64,000 nucleotides of DNA. It comes from Leptospira koniambonensis (GTDB lineage: Bacteria > Spirochaetota > Leptospiria > Leptospirales > Leptospiraceae). The stretch's first letter is position 1; each line of letters starts with the position of its first letter. The notes under the pieces are model-generated. The model saw nothing but the letters and a program-made list of their open reading frames with translations, was not told where the DNA came from and ran no database searches. The translations under genes and the position numbers were made by a program. Positions 53,777 to 62,666 of this stretch are shown here, piece by piece. Location: contig NZ_RQFY01000004.1 of the NCBI RefSeq assembly GCF_004769555.1, positions 1,488,001 to 1,552,000 of the forward strand. The letters run 5' to 3'.

Positions 53777-54580
53777 TCAGGTAACTGCAGTCTTAGATAA
53801 GAACTTCGCGAAAAACTTAGGGAAATAATGTCTTAAGAATAGACCGAATTTCTCTTTTCCGCCTGCAATGATCACTTGTAGATCTTCGTTCTCGATCGCA
53901 TCCAGAATTTTGCGAGCACATTCATCCGCGTCGATCCCGTTCTCGATCACTTTGTCCATTTTCTTTTGAGGAGATCCATCTCCTTTAAGTGCGTTATGCG
54001 AAATATTGGTCTTCACAAAACCAGGATAAACTAATGTGACTTTCAAATTTTCTTTTGTATTTTCTGCTCTAAGAGCTTCATAAAAGCCGGTTAATGCAAA
54101 TTTGGTAGAAGAATATCCAGTTCTTAATGGAACTCCGATAAGTCCTGCAACACTCGCAATTGTGGAAACCCAACCTTGTTTCCTTTCTCTCATATGAGGA
54201 AGTACTGCAAGAGTTAAAGCAATATTACCGAAGTAGTTTACCTTCATCAAAGTTTCATAAGTATCAAGAGAAGTTTCGTGAGCCATAGAACGTTGGCTGA
54301 TCCCACCGTTATTGATGAGAACATCAATTTTTCCGAAAGTTTTGATCACTTGTGCGGGAACTTTTCCTAACTTTTTATAATCTTCTAGATCCAAAGGAAG
54401 GATCATGCTGTTTGAATCTGTTAGTCCGTTTTCTTTACGAACTCTTTTGAGTTCTTTTTCTCTTCTGGAAGAAAGAACTAATGTTGCTCCTCTTCTTGCG
54501 GCTTCTTTTACTAAAGACTCGCCGATCCCAGAAGAAGCTCCGGTAATCCATACAACTTTGTCTTTGAAAAATTCTCCCAT
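53777..54580 (-). CDS. SDR family oxidoreductase
   Basis: The 267-aa product uses the ATG at 54580, which has GGAG eight bases upstream; a frame 12 codons longer lacks such a site. Seen: TGASSGIG (13-20), NNGGISQ where most relatives have NNAG, Ser143, and the catalytic Tyr156-x3-Lys160 in YSSTK. The C-terminal 25 residues are hydrophobic and basic, suggesting a membrane association as in DHRS7-like SDRs. It follows a UbiA-like gene by 42 bp on the same strand. Substrate unknown. Confidence 0.82.
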   Translation of the reverse strand: MGEFFKDKVVWITGASSGIGESLVKEAARRGATLVLSSRREKELKRVRKENGLTDSNSMILPLDLEDYKKLGKVPAQVIKTFGKIDVLINNGGISQRSMAHETSLDTYETLMKVNYFGNIALTLAVLPHMRERKQGWVSTIASVAGLIGVPLRTGYSSTKFALTGFYEALRAENTKENLKVTLVYPGFVKTNISHNALKGDGSPQKKMDKVIENGIDADECARKILDAIENEDLQVIIAGGKEKFGLFLRHYFPKFFAKFLSKTAVT

Positions 54581-54622
54581 GTTTTTATCTCCGATATTAA
54601 ATTTCTTAGGTGGCATTAGGAT

Positions 54623-55480
54623 CTAGAAGGAATTTAAAAACCAAGGACATAGTCCTAAGATAAAAACTCCCTCTCCGAGGATCCTATACTTTTGAGAATC
54701 TTGGAATTTATCCGCGTAACGCAGGATTCCTCCCGGAACTGCACAGATCAGAGCGATCACCAAAGAGGCCGAAACCGAGGTGCCCGGCGCCCATTTCCGT
54801 ATTCCGCCGGCCAATACTAAGGCAGCCAGAAATCCGAGCAAGGACAATCGTAATACCCACTCCTTAGCAAGTTTAGGAGAAAGAACTCCTAATAGATAAA
54901 CTTGGCCTTCTTTGGCGTCTAACTCTGCTTCCATGAGAGAGTTCATGACCAAATTTAGAACGGTGCCTAAAAAGAATAAGAAAAGAAGAAGGGGAACTGT
55001 CCAAGAACGAAATCCTACAACCAATAGAGGGCCGAACCAAACTCCTAATGTATAGATCAATGCAACAGAGAATTCTTTTCCGAAACGTATCTTTCCCCAT
55101 CTAGCAATTCCTAAATGAAGAGTAGCTAAGGCCGCTAATAGTACTCCGCCGAGTAAAACGATCTCTCTTAATAATAAGAATGCAAGCACTGCGGAAATGA
55201 TTGCCGCAAGTGTGCAGAGTATTGTCAAAACTTTGGAATGATCGTAGTGGAATTTGTGACGTGGGTTGATGGAATCTTCTCCTACCTTCTTTCCATCCAA
55301 TAAATGGTCCAAGGTGTAGATGACCCAAACGCTTAGGGGAAGAAGAAACCACCAAACTGTTTTCATCTTGGCGCCTGTCACTACTGCGGCCAAGGCACCG
55401 GAACCTAAAACGCCAAGGCATACATCCAAGCTAAGGACGTGAGCGTAAAACCAAAGTTTGTTTTCTAAAACGTTTCGCAT
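54623..55480 (-). CDS. UbiA-superfamily-like membrane protein, degenerate motif
   Basis: The 285-aa product is highly hydrophobic, with about eight membrane helices. A loop after the second helix has YTLDHLLDG with Asp58 and Asp62, matching the later part of the UbiA motif NDxxDxxxD, but the first Asn-Asp are Ile-Tyr. A second loop has NSLMEAELDAKEG, like the second UbiA loop. Known: UbiA enzymes need these Asp for metal-bound prenyl diphosphate. Inference: a divergent prenyltransferase-like protein, or a relative with another role. It is 49 bp after an MscS gene. Confidence 0.55.
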   Translation of the reverse strand: MRNVLENKLWFYAHVLSLDVCLGVLGSGALAAVVTGAKMKTVWWFLLPLSVWVIYTLDHLLDGKKVGEDSINPRHKFHYDHSKVLTILCTLAAIISAVLAFLLLREIVLLGGVLLAALATLHLGIARWGKIRFGKEFSVALIYTLGVWFGPLLVVGFRSWTVPLLLFLFFLGTVLNLVMNSLMEAELDAKEGQVYLLGVLSPKLAKEWVLRLSLLGFLAALVLAGGIRKWAPGTSVSASLVIALICAVPGGILRYADKFQDSQKYRILGEGVFILGLCPWFLNSF

Positions 55481-55529
55481 ACGATCTCTATTACGACTGA
55501 TTTCCGCGAATAGATTAGTTTGATTCGAA

Positions 55530-56558
55530 TTATTTTACTGCTTTCGCGGATATGTTATCGATTCCTTCTGATCTAAATTGAGAATGCAAGGATTTTATGA
55601 ATATGGATTTAATTTGTCCTGAGTCATCTATGTTTTTTAAAGGAAGGTGAACCACCAAATCGATATTAGATTGTCCGAAAGAAACATAACGAAACGAAAT
55701 TTTGGATTCGTTATAACCACTTTTTCCATAAATTTGAGTTAAGGAAAAATTTGCTGCCTGAACAAGGATAGATTCTAATATCTCTATATTTCCTTCTTTA
55801 GGAATACTGATCTCTAATTCAGTCCAAAGTCCTGTGTTTGTAAGACTATAATTTGTATAAGTAGTCTTGGACATCTTCGCGTTCGGGATGATGATCGTAC
55901 TTCCATTTCTTTTTTTGAGAGAAGTGGTTCTCCAGTTGATATCTTCTACCAAACCTTCTTCCCCTGTTTCCAAAGAAATATAATCTCCTACGGAGACTTT
56001 TTTACCTAGTAAAACTCCAAGTCCTGCAAACAAATTGGAAAGAGTTTCTTGCAAACCTAATGCGAATGCAAGACCACCAACTCCTAATGCAGTCAAAGCA
56101 GGAGTAACGGAGATGCCTAAAGTTTGTAATGCAACCAAACCTCCAGTGAGTAAGATCAAAATTCTAACTATATTATTTAATATAGATGCGGAGGGAAGAA
56201 GGCCTTCTGTCTTTGAAGAATATAAAGTAAAAGCTCCGGAACCAACTCTTGCAAAGGAAAATGTGAATACCAAGATCCCGAATACTTTTAGATAGAGAGA
56301 AATTTTTTCATCCGATGCTGCATCTAATTTTAAGAATCTAAGAGCGGTATATAATCCAAAAATAAAAAAGGAAAATCTAACGAATGAGAGAAGTGCTGTG
56401 TAAAGAGGATGGTTCGTGTCTAACTTATCTTTTGTGAGAGTTTTTGCGAGCCTGGGAACTATGAAGCCGCCGAAAAGATAACCCAAAAGAATTCCGGAAA
56501 TAACCGAAATTACTCCTAACAACCAATTAGAACCTAAAATTGAGTCCATCCAAATCAT
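55530..56558 (-). CDS. MscS-family mechanosensitive channel
   Basis: The 342-aa product has several N-terminal hydrophobic segments (about 12-35, 55-72, 85-108, 122-140), then the pore helix TM3 with GVGGLAFALGLQETLSNLFAG (about 155-175). The beta domain with KVSVGDYISLETGEEGLVEDINWR and the hallmark IIIPNAKM follow, and then the C-terminal cytoplasmic domain. Known: such channels open on osmotic downshock to let small solutes out. It is divergent from the cyclase operon. Confidence 0.9.
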   Translation of the reverse strand: MIWMDSILGSNWLLGVISVISGILLGYLFGGFIVPRLAKTLTKDKLDTNHPLYTALLSFVRFSFFIFGLYTALRFLKLDAASDEKISLYLKVFGILVFTFSFARVGSGAFTLYSSKTEGLLPSASILNNIVRILILLTGGLVALQTLGISVTPALTALGVGGLAFALGLQETLSNLFAGLGVLLGKKVSVGDYISLETGEEGLVEDINWRTTSLKKRNGSTIIIPNAKMSKTTYTNYSLTNTGLWTELEISIPKEGNIEILESILVQAANFSLTQIYGKSGYNESKISFRYVSFGQSNIDLVVHLPLKNIDDSGQIKSIFIKSLHSQFRSEGIDNISAKAVK

Positions 56559-56701
56559 TCTCCTAGATTAAGAGGAAGTATTTTCTAGAAAAGAAAAAAT
56601 GGAAGTGCCGAATTATGTGGCAAACCGAGGGCAAATCTAAAGGAAGATAAAATTGGATTTTGTAATGACAAACTAGAGAGATTTCAGAGACTCCTATCCC
56701 C

Positions 56702-59035
56702 ATGCAAGAGGGAGTCGGAAAAAATCAAATTTTAGAAGTTCCTCTGACGGACACTATGTCCGCATACTCCAGACAATTTCCGGAAGAAGGTGTAAATCTT
56801 TCCGAATGGATGGACGAGATCCATACTAGAGGGATCCAAGAGGTAGTTTTTTGGGGAACTAAATCAGAAGCAAGCGGTTGGAAAAATAGCCAGGTATTCA
56901 AGGATCTGGTAAAAAAACTCCAAGAAGATAAGATACGTCTTTCTACGATGGACGGAGCAAGGTTTCGCTCTTCTCCGGACTCCGCACGAAAATTAGATCG
57001 TTTTCTTAGATCTCATTTGGGTTCTGTACTTGTTTGTTATTCCGAAAATGAATCCAATGAATTTGTAAAATTGATGCAGGAGATCCTTTCCGGCAAAAAG
57101 GAAGAACCTGCTAAAGTATATACACCATATTCTCCTAATATTACTTCAGATAAACCTAAAAAGGAAAAAGAAGAGCCTCCTAAAAATCATGGAGAAGATT
57201 TTAAAGCATCTAGGATCACGATCCGGGTTAAACTTCTAGCGATCGTTTCTGCGATTGTAGTAGTGAGTATGGGACTTGTGATCGGACTCGCCACAAGCCT
57301 TTTTAGAAATTATACTGTATCACTTATCCAAGAATATAACTTGAGTTTGGCGAGATTGACGGGGCTTCAAGTAGGTCTTAGGATCAAAGAACTTTCTACC
57401 AAATCATCTGAATTTTCGGATAAATGGAATATTCGTCCGTCCAAAGGTTCTGATTCTAAAAAGATCACGGCTCCTTCCCATATTGCCGGCTACTTCTCCA
57501 CTCATCCTAAAATTCTTGCCTGGGGAAAATACGAACAGGGAGAATCAGTACTAGTCTTTAATCCAAGGTTCCTACGAGATCTTAGGAAAGAAGAAGATGA
57601 GATCCGCGGTTTATGGGCTTCCATTCCCAGAGAAGAAAAAGAAAAATTTTTCGCTTCCGAATTCGAATCAACTCGCTTGGAAAATATCAGCTCTAAGTTC
57701 GGAATTCCTACTGTACTTTTTATAGAGAAGGATACCACAGGAAAAGGCCTTGGCTTCTTCTTAATTTCTCCTCAAGACCTTTGGGAGGCAGCCAGGTCTG
57801 CTTTACAAACTGAGCTATTTGCGATCTGGGTAGTAGATTCCAGAGGAAGATTAATCGCTCATACAGAAGAATCAGAAACTGTTTCTGCAAAAGATTATTC
57901 TAAAAACCCTTTGGTGCAATTTTTATTAAGAAGTCCCGCAGACAATGGATCCCAAACTTCTATCTTTGAAGGAAAAGAAACACTCGGATCTTTTCAACAA
58001 TTAGAAGATGGAAACCTTGCGGTAGTATCTTCCATCGAAGCCGACAAGGCATTCGAGGCAGTGTATAAGATTAGAAGGCAGAACTTTTATATCCTGATCT
58101 CAATCTTGAGCATTGCGTTCTTAGTAGTATTCTTATTCTCCAGAACATTAACTGTTCCGCTCATTAATCTATTGAGCGCCACAAGACAGATCGAAAGAGG
58201 AAATTATAGAGTAGGGATTAAACCTGTAACCAGAGATGAGGTTGGAGTTCTAACAAATTCATTTCTTAAGATGGCTCACGGATTAGAAGAAAGAGAGAAG
58301 ATCAAAGATACTTTCGGAAAATTCGTAAACAAGGAGATCGCAGAGCGCGCGCTTGCAGGAGACATGCCTTTGGGTGGGGTTACCAAAGATGTAACAGTAT
58401 TCTTCTCCGATTTAAGAAACTTCACTGGAATGTCCGAAAAATTAAAACCAAGTGAAGTGGTTGATTTCTTAAACGCATACTTCACCGAAATGGTGGAATG
58501 TATTTATCTCACAGAAGGGATCGTAGATAAATTCATCGGAGATGCGATCATGGCTCACTGGGGGGCATTGTATACGGATGAAAATGATGCGAGAAATGCG
58601 ATCAACTCCGCACTTCTGATGAGAAGTGCCTTATTCGAATTCAATCGTATTGGAAACGAGATCGGAAGGCCTCTCGCAAGATTCGGATGTGGGATCAATA
58701 CAGGACCAGTTGTAGTAGGTCAGATCGGTTCCGAAAAAAAACTGGAGTTCACAGTTATCGGAGACGCAGTCAATCTTGCTTCTCGTATAGAATATTTAAC
58801 CAAAGAATTCGGAACAGATATACTTGTTTCGGAAACATCTTATGAAAAAGTAAAAGATCATTATAAGTTTGAAGAACTTCCTCCTGTTTGGATCCGAGGA
58901 AAAGAAAAACCTCAGCAACTCTATGCGGTTTTAGGTTGGTTAGATGATCCTGACTGTCCAAAAAATTTGCAGGAACTCCGCAAGATCTGTGGAATACCAG
59001 AACCAGATTCTCCTTCCAAGGCTATCGCGGGCTAA
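56702..59035 (+). CDS. Membrane adenylate/guanylate cyclase with HAMP domain
   Basis: The 777-aa product has a soluble N-terminal region (about 15-145) not recognised. A membrane helix (about 175-200), a large periplasmic part (about 210-455), a second helix (about 460-480) and a HAMP-like linker (about 482-535) follow. The class III cyclase domain (about 555-745) has metal Asp in VFFSDLRNFTGMS and in FIGDAIMAHWG, and TVIGDAVNLASRIE near the end. It should make cAMP or cGMP on a signal sensed outside the membrane. It is followed 3 bp downstream by a FecR-domain gene. Confidence 0.87.
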   Translation: MQEGVGKNQILEVPLTDTMSAYSRQFPEEGVNLSEWMDEIHTRGIQEVVFWGTKSEASGWKNSQVFKDLVKKLQEDKIRLSTMDGARFRSSPDSARKLDRFLRSHLGSVLVCYSENESNEFVKLMQEILSGKKEEPAKVYTPYSPNITSDKPKKEKEEPPKNHGEDFKASRITIRVKLLAIVSAIVVVSMGLVIGLATSLFRNYTVSLIQEYNLSLARLTGLQVGLRIKELSTKSSEFSDKWNIRPSKGSDSKKITAPSHIAGYFSTHPKILAWGKYEQGESVLVFNPRFLRDLRKEEDEIRGLWASIPREEKEKFFASEFESTRLENISSKFGIPTVLFIEKDTTGKGLGFFLISPQDLWEAARSALQTELFAIWVVDSRGRLIAHTEESETVSAKDYSKNPLVQFLLRSPADNGSQTSIFEGKETLGSFQQLEDGNLAVVSSIEADKAFEAVYKIRRQNFYILISILSIAFLVVFLFSRTLTVPLINLLSATRQIERGNYRVGIKPVTRDEVGVLTNSFLKMAHGLEEREKIKDTFGKFVNKEIAERALAGDMPLGGVTKDVTVFFSDLRNFTGMSEKLKPSEVVDFLNAYFTEMVECIYLTEGIVDKFIGDAIMAHWGALYTDENDARNAINSALLMRSALFEFNRIGNEIGRPLARFGCGINTGPVVVGQIGSEKKLEFTVIGDAVNLASRIEYLTKEFGTDILVSETSYEKVKDHYKFEELPPVWIRGKEKPQQLYAVLGWLDDPDCPKNLQELRKICGIPEPDSPSKAIAG

Positions 59036-59038
59036 GAT

Positions 59039-60550
59039 ATGGATTGGAGAATATACAAAAGAGAATGGCAAGTGGGTATCGGTTGTTTTGTCGTACTCTT
59101 TCTATCTTTGTCTCTTCTATATTTTGAATCCAAATCAAACGGAGGAGTCGGAAAAGAGATCATGGGAACCGTCTCCTTTCGATACAAAACAGCTCAAAGA
59201 AAATTTCCTGACAGAATGTTATGGGAAGATCTGGACCAAGGAATGCCTGTATATGATAGAGATTCTATCCGAACAGACGAGGCATCTGAAGCAGTAGTAT
59301 TTTTAAAATCAGGCACTCGTATAGAATTAGATCCCCAGTCCATGGTGGTTCTCCAATTAAAAGAGAATAAAGAAAATTTAGATCTGAACGAAGGGAACAT
59401 ACTCGTAGAGAGTGGAAAAAAAGTTCTCTCCGTAATCGCTGGGACAGTAGGATTAGAAGCCGAACTAGGTTCTAAATTTCAAGTCACCAGAAATGAGAAC
59501 GGAACAAGGGTAGATGTAGAAAGAGGACAGGTAGAATGGTCCGAAGACGGAAACGTCAAACAAACATTAGGTGAAAAAGAAAGTTCTCTAAACGGAAATA
59601 AGCTGAATCAAAATTGGGGTCTTGTGAGCCCGGAAGATTCTCATAGATATTTTCCTGCTGAATTAGAACAGACAGTTGAATTTCGTTGGGAAGGGGGAGA
59701 AGAAGGTATATTAGAAATTTCTCCTAGACGAGACTTCTCCGTTTATATCTCCAAAAGACCTTCTAAAGATTCTTATTATAAACAAAAATTCCCGGAAGGA
59801 ATCTATTATTGGAGGATTAATTCCAAGGATGGTAAGAAACTATCAGAAGTTCGAAAGTTCAGAGTTCTTCCCAACTTTCCTGTAGAATTACATTATCCTA
59901 AAAAAGATCTTACTCAAGAAGATAGGACTGTCGCCTTCTCTTGGGCAAAACAAAAGATAGCTAGCGGTTATAAATTGCAGATCTCCACTGATCCAAATTT
60001 TGGGTCCATTTCAGAGACTCAGGTATTCCGCACGAATTTTTCGCTCACATTGGATCCAGGGACATATTATTGGAGAATACAATCGTACACGAATCTTCCA
60101 GGAACAGAAACATTCTCAGAAGTGCGTAAAGTTTCTATCTCTCTTCCTGTGATCCAGGTTGCGGATACAAAACAAGAGAATGCTGCGGCTCCAGAAACGC
60201 AGGCAAGTTCGGATCTTTCCGTAGATTTCCCGAAAAACGGCACTTTGGTGGACATGACAGGCAAAGAAAGTATCTCTTTCCGTTGGAAATTCTCCGCCAA
60301 ACAGAAGCAAAGCGAATGGAAATTTCGTCTCTTTTATAAGAGAGGCTCAGGCGACGAGCTAATCTATGAAAAAAAGACAAAAGGTGATAGGTTGGTGTTC
60401 AAAGACTTGGAAAAACTGGATGTAGGAACATTCAGGTGGACCATAGAATCGGATGCGGACCCTAATCTAAGATCAGAAGCGGATTTTAAAATATTGCTTA
60501 GGGAAGAATTGGAAGCCCCGGAAACAAAATCCAGCGGCGCCCGCCCTTAA
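59039..60550 (+). CDS. FecR-domain membrane protein with fibronectin-like repeats
   Basis: The 503-aa product has one membrane helix (about 13-31). A FecR-like beta domain (about 75-190) has AVVFLKSGTRIELDPQS, LNEGNILVESGKK and GTRVDVERGQVEWSEDG. Three fibronectin-type-III-like units follow (about 215-285, 290-375, 400-490), with EGIYYWRINSKDG and PGTYYWRIQSYTN as repeated blocks. Known: FecR domains link outer-membrane signals to sigma factors or act as surface scaffolds; no sigma gene is here. It is probably co-translated with the cyclase. Confidence 0.78.
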   Translation: MDWRIYKREWQVGIGCFVVLFLSLSLLYFESKSNGGVGKEIMGTVSFRYKTAQRKFPDRMLWEDLDQGMPVYDRDSIRTDEASEAVVFLKSGTRIELDPQSMVVLQLKENKENLDLNEGNILVESGKKVLSVIAGTVGLEAELGSKFQVTRNENGTRVDVERGQVEWSEDGNVKQTLGEKESSLNGNKLNQNWGLVSPEDSHRYFPAELEQTVEFRWEGGEEGILEISPRRDFSVYISKRPSKDSYYKQKFPEGIYYWRINSKDGKKLSEVRKFRVLPNFPVELHYPKKDLTQEDRTVAFSWAKQKIASGYKLQISTDPNFGSISETQVFRTNFSLTLDPGTYYWRIQSYTNLPGTETFSEVRKVSISLPVIQVADTKQENAAAPETQASSDLSVDFPKNGTLVDMTGKESISFRWKFSAKQKQSEWKFRLFYKRGSGDELIYEKKTKGDRLVFKDLEKLDVGTFRWTIESDADPNLRSEADFKILLREELEAPETKSSGARP

Positions 60551-60559
60551 GGAGAAGGC

Positions 60560-61387
60560 ATGTTCTTGTTCCGCGGAAAAACTTTCGCTATAGTATTTCA
60601 GTTTATTCTAATATTCTTTTCCGTATCCTCAGGTGTATTCGCTGAGAAAAAAAGTTTCGTATATTATATAGAATGGAAAGAAGTAAAAGGAAGCCGCGGT
60701 TATGTGGTAGAAGTCCGAAAAACAGAACCTCCTCAAGAATTATTTTTAGAAAAGAAGGTCTCCGAGAATGAGATCGAATTTTCCTTAGAAGCAGGAACTT
60801 ACGAATATCGAATCGCTGCATTAAATAGATTCGGAAAACCTTCTTCTTATACACCTTGGACTAACTTTAAGGTTGAGCAGGACCGTCCTAAGGCGGTCGC
60901 CTTGGCAGAAAAAGAAGAGGCGAGTAAAGGAGCCAAAACTTCTAAATTCATTTGGATACCCGGAACAGGATATTATTCCAAAGGAGAACGTTGGAAGTCC
61001 TACAGTATCTGGGCTTGGTTCGGAGCTCTTGCCTATCTAGGAAATTCTGAAAGAGAGTCAGGGAATATTCTCGCCTCTAAACCGTTAAACGATCCGATGA
61101 ATATTGCGGTCTTAAGTTTAAATCTACCTTCTTCATTAACTCTTTATCTTTGGCAGGCGAGAGAGAATGATAAAAAAGAATATGAAATGCACCAAAACAA
61201 TCAGGCTCTTATCGGTGGAGTCGCGATCCTAAGTGTTGCACTCTCTCTTTGGCTGGAAAATAAACTTCCCCAAGGTGATACCGTTCAGTTCAAAGTGAGT
61301 CCAGATAGAGGCGGAAATCTAAATACTTTTGCAAATACCGGATTTTCTCAGAATAGATGGGAAGTCCAATATACAAGGAGCTTTTGA
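60560..61387 (+). CDS. Exported fibronectin-like protein, unknown function
   Basis: The 275-aa product has a signal peptide (cut near VFAEK) and a fibronectin-type-III-like unit (about 32-112, with YYIEWKEVKGSRGYVVEVRK and AGTYEYRIAALNRFGKPS). A second part (about 130-250) contains IPGTGYYSKGERWKSYSIW, resembling DUF5683-type proteins, with hydrophobic segments near 155 and 215. It is 9 bp after the FecR gene and 2 bp before the DUF1554 lipoprotein gene. Function unknown; it belongs to the same signalling or envelope unit. Confidence 0.65.
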   Translation: MFLFRGKTFAIVFQFILIFFSVSSGVFAEKKSFVYYIEWKEVKGSRGYVVEVRKTEPPQELFLEKKVSENEIEFSLEAGTYEYRIAALNRFGKPSSYTPWTNFKVEQDRPKAVALAEKEEASKGAKTSKFIWIPGTGYYSKGERWKSYSIWAWFGALAYLGNSERESGNILASKPLNDPMNIAVLSLNLPSSLTLYLWQARENDKKEYEMHQNNQALIGGVAILSVALSLWLENKLPQGDTVQFKVSPDRGGNLNTFANTGFSQNRWEVQYTRSF

Positions 61388-61389
61388 TC

Positions 61390-61995
61390 ATGGCTCTTCG
61401 AATTTATTCTTTGGTCCTTCTTCTTTGCGGGCTTTTTAGTTCCGCTTGTTCCAAACCGTTTCCAGGCGGAGATGAGATCATTCTCTTGGGACTTCTGGGA
61501 AAAACACGTTATCTGTTCGTTACTACTTCTACCAATACGGGAGCTTTAGGAGGAGTTTCAGGTGCAGATTTGATTTGCCAAAACGCTAAAGCTGCAGAGG
61601 TTCCTAGCTTACCAGGATCCGCTTTGGAATACGTTGCATTGATTGCGGCTTCTTCCAGAGTTCCGGGAGGTGCAGGTTGGCCTCTTCTTCCAAATACGAA
61701 TTATTATGCGATGGATCCTGGAGAGACTTTGATCTTTCATACAAACAGCTCCGGAATTCCTGTGGATCCTATGAATAGTGCCACTGGAATTCCTGGATCT
61801 GGAGACTATTGGACAGGCGTCAGTATGACTTTCGGAGTAGGGGACACCTGTCTTAATTGGGGAAATGGAACAGGCGGGGAATTCGGTGAATATGGATCTC
61901 CAGGAGATCCAAGTGCAGTGTCTCCTGGAGGTTTTAATCAAAGCTTCTCGGATGGATGCGATCTGCTTAAAAGTTTACTCTGCGTTAGAAATTAA
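61390..61995 (+). CDS. DUF1554 lipoprotein
   Basis: The 201-aa product starts at ATG 61390, two bases after the preceding stop and after AAGGAG; a longer frame at 61357 overlaps the previous gene and has no signal. Seen: signal peptide with lipobox SSAC (Cys20), then RYLFVTTSTNTGALGGVSG and GADLICQNAK near the start of the domain, and a Gly/Ser-rich end with CDLLKSLLCVRN. Known: DUF1554 domains occur in many leptospiral lipoproteins. Its last four bases overlap the end of the convergent response regulator gene. Confidence 0.85.
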   Translation: MALRIYSLVLLLCGLFSSACSKPFPGGDEIILLGLLGKTRYLFVTTSTNTGALGGVSGADLICQNAKAAEVPSLPGSALEYVALIAASSRVPGGAGWPLLPNTNYYAMDPGETLIFHTNSSGIPVDPMNSATGIPGSGDYWTGVSMTFGVGDTCLNWGNGTGGEFGEYGSPGDPSAVSPGGFNQSFSDGCDLLKSLLCVRN

Positions 61996-62666
61996 CTTTC
62001 TACAATACCAGCTCGGATCGCGTAGACTACCAGGTCTGCCACCTTATGTAAGTCCAACTTTTTCATGATGTTTGCTCTATGCACCTTTACTGTTGCAGGA
62101 GATATATGAAGAAGTTTTCCTATTTTCTCGTTGGAATTTCCTTCGGAGATCAATTTTAAGATCTGTCTTTCTCTGTCGGAAAGTACTGAGAATACAGATG
62201 GACCTTCTTCTTGAAGTTCACCGGTTTTTTTGCGGCCTATTCCTGAAAGAACTCGAGTTGCAATTCTTGGGCTTAAGTAAGTTTCTTTTCTGCGTACCGC
62301 ATCTATTGCTCTAAGTAGATCCTCTCCAGCATCGTCCTTAAGAACATAACCATTGATACCAAGATCCACTAATTTTTGGATATACTCTTCGTTATCATGT
62401 CTGGATAGAATGATGACCTGAACTTTTGGATAATATCTTTTGACTCCCTTTACGAGGTCAATACCACTCACTCCCGGCATGGAAATGTCTGTGATCAGAA
62501 TATCAGGTTCTAATTTGCCGATCTCATCTAGCGCCTGTTCGGCGTTCCCGTTTTCTCCGATGATTTCTAGATCGTTTTGTCCGGAAATGATCAGTCTAAG
62601 ACCTTCTCTTAAGATTGCGTGGTCGTCTACAAGATAGAGTTTGCAAACGGAGGGTTGGGCGTTCAT
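61992..62666 (-). CDS. NarL/FixJ-type response regulator
   Basis: The 224-aa product has a receiver domain (VDDHAILREGLRL near residue 13, phospho-acceptor Asp60 in ILITDISMPG, Lys in NGYVLKDD) and a LuxR-type HTH at the end (LSDRERQILKLISEGNSNEK, ISPATVKVHRANIMKKL). It overlaps the histidine kinase gene by four bases. Inference: it is the partner regulator of that kinase; its targets are unknown. Confidence 0.93.
   Translation of the reverse strand: MNAQPSVCKLYLVDDHAILREGLRLIISGQNDLEIIGENGNAEQALDEIGKLEPDILITDISMPGVSGIDLVKGVKRYYPKVQVIILSRHDNEEYIQKLVDLGINGYVLKDDAGEDLLRAIDAVRRKETYLSPRIATRVLSGIGRKKTGELQEEGPSVFSVLSDRERQILKLISEGNSNEKIGKLLHISPATVKVHRANIMKKLDLHKVADLVVYAIRAGIVES

Noticed and set aside
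59039..60550. FecR regulator of a sigma factor
   Set aside because: No ECF sigma gene is beside it and it has fibronectin-like repeats instead, so only the FecR-like domain is claimed.
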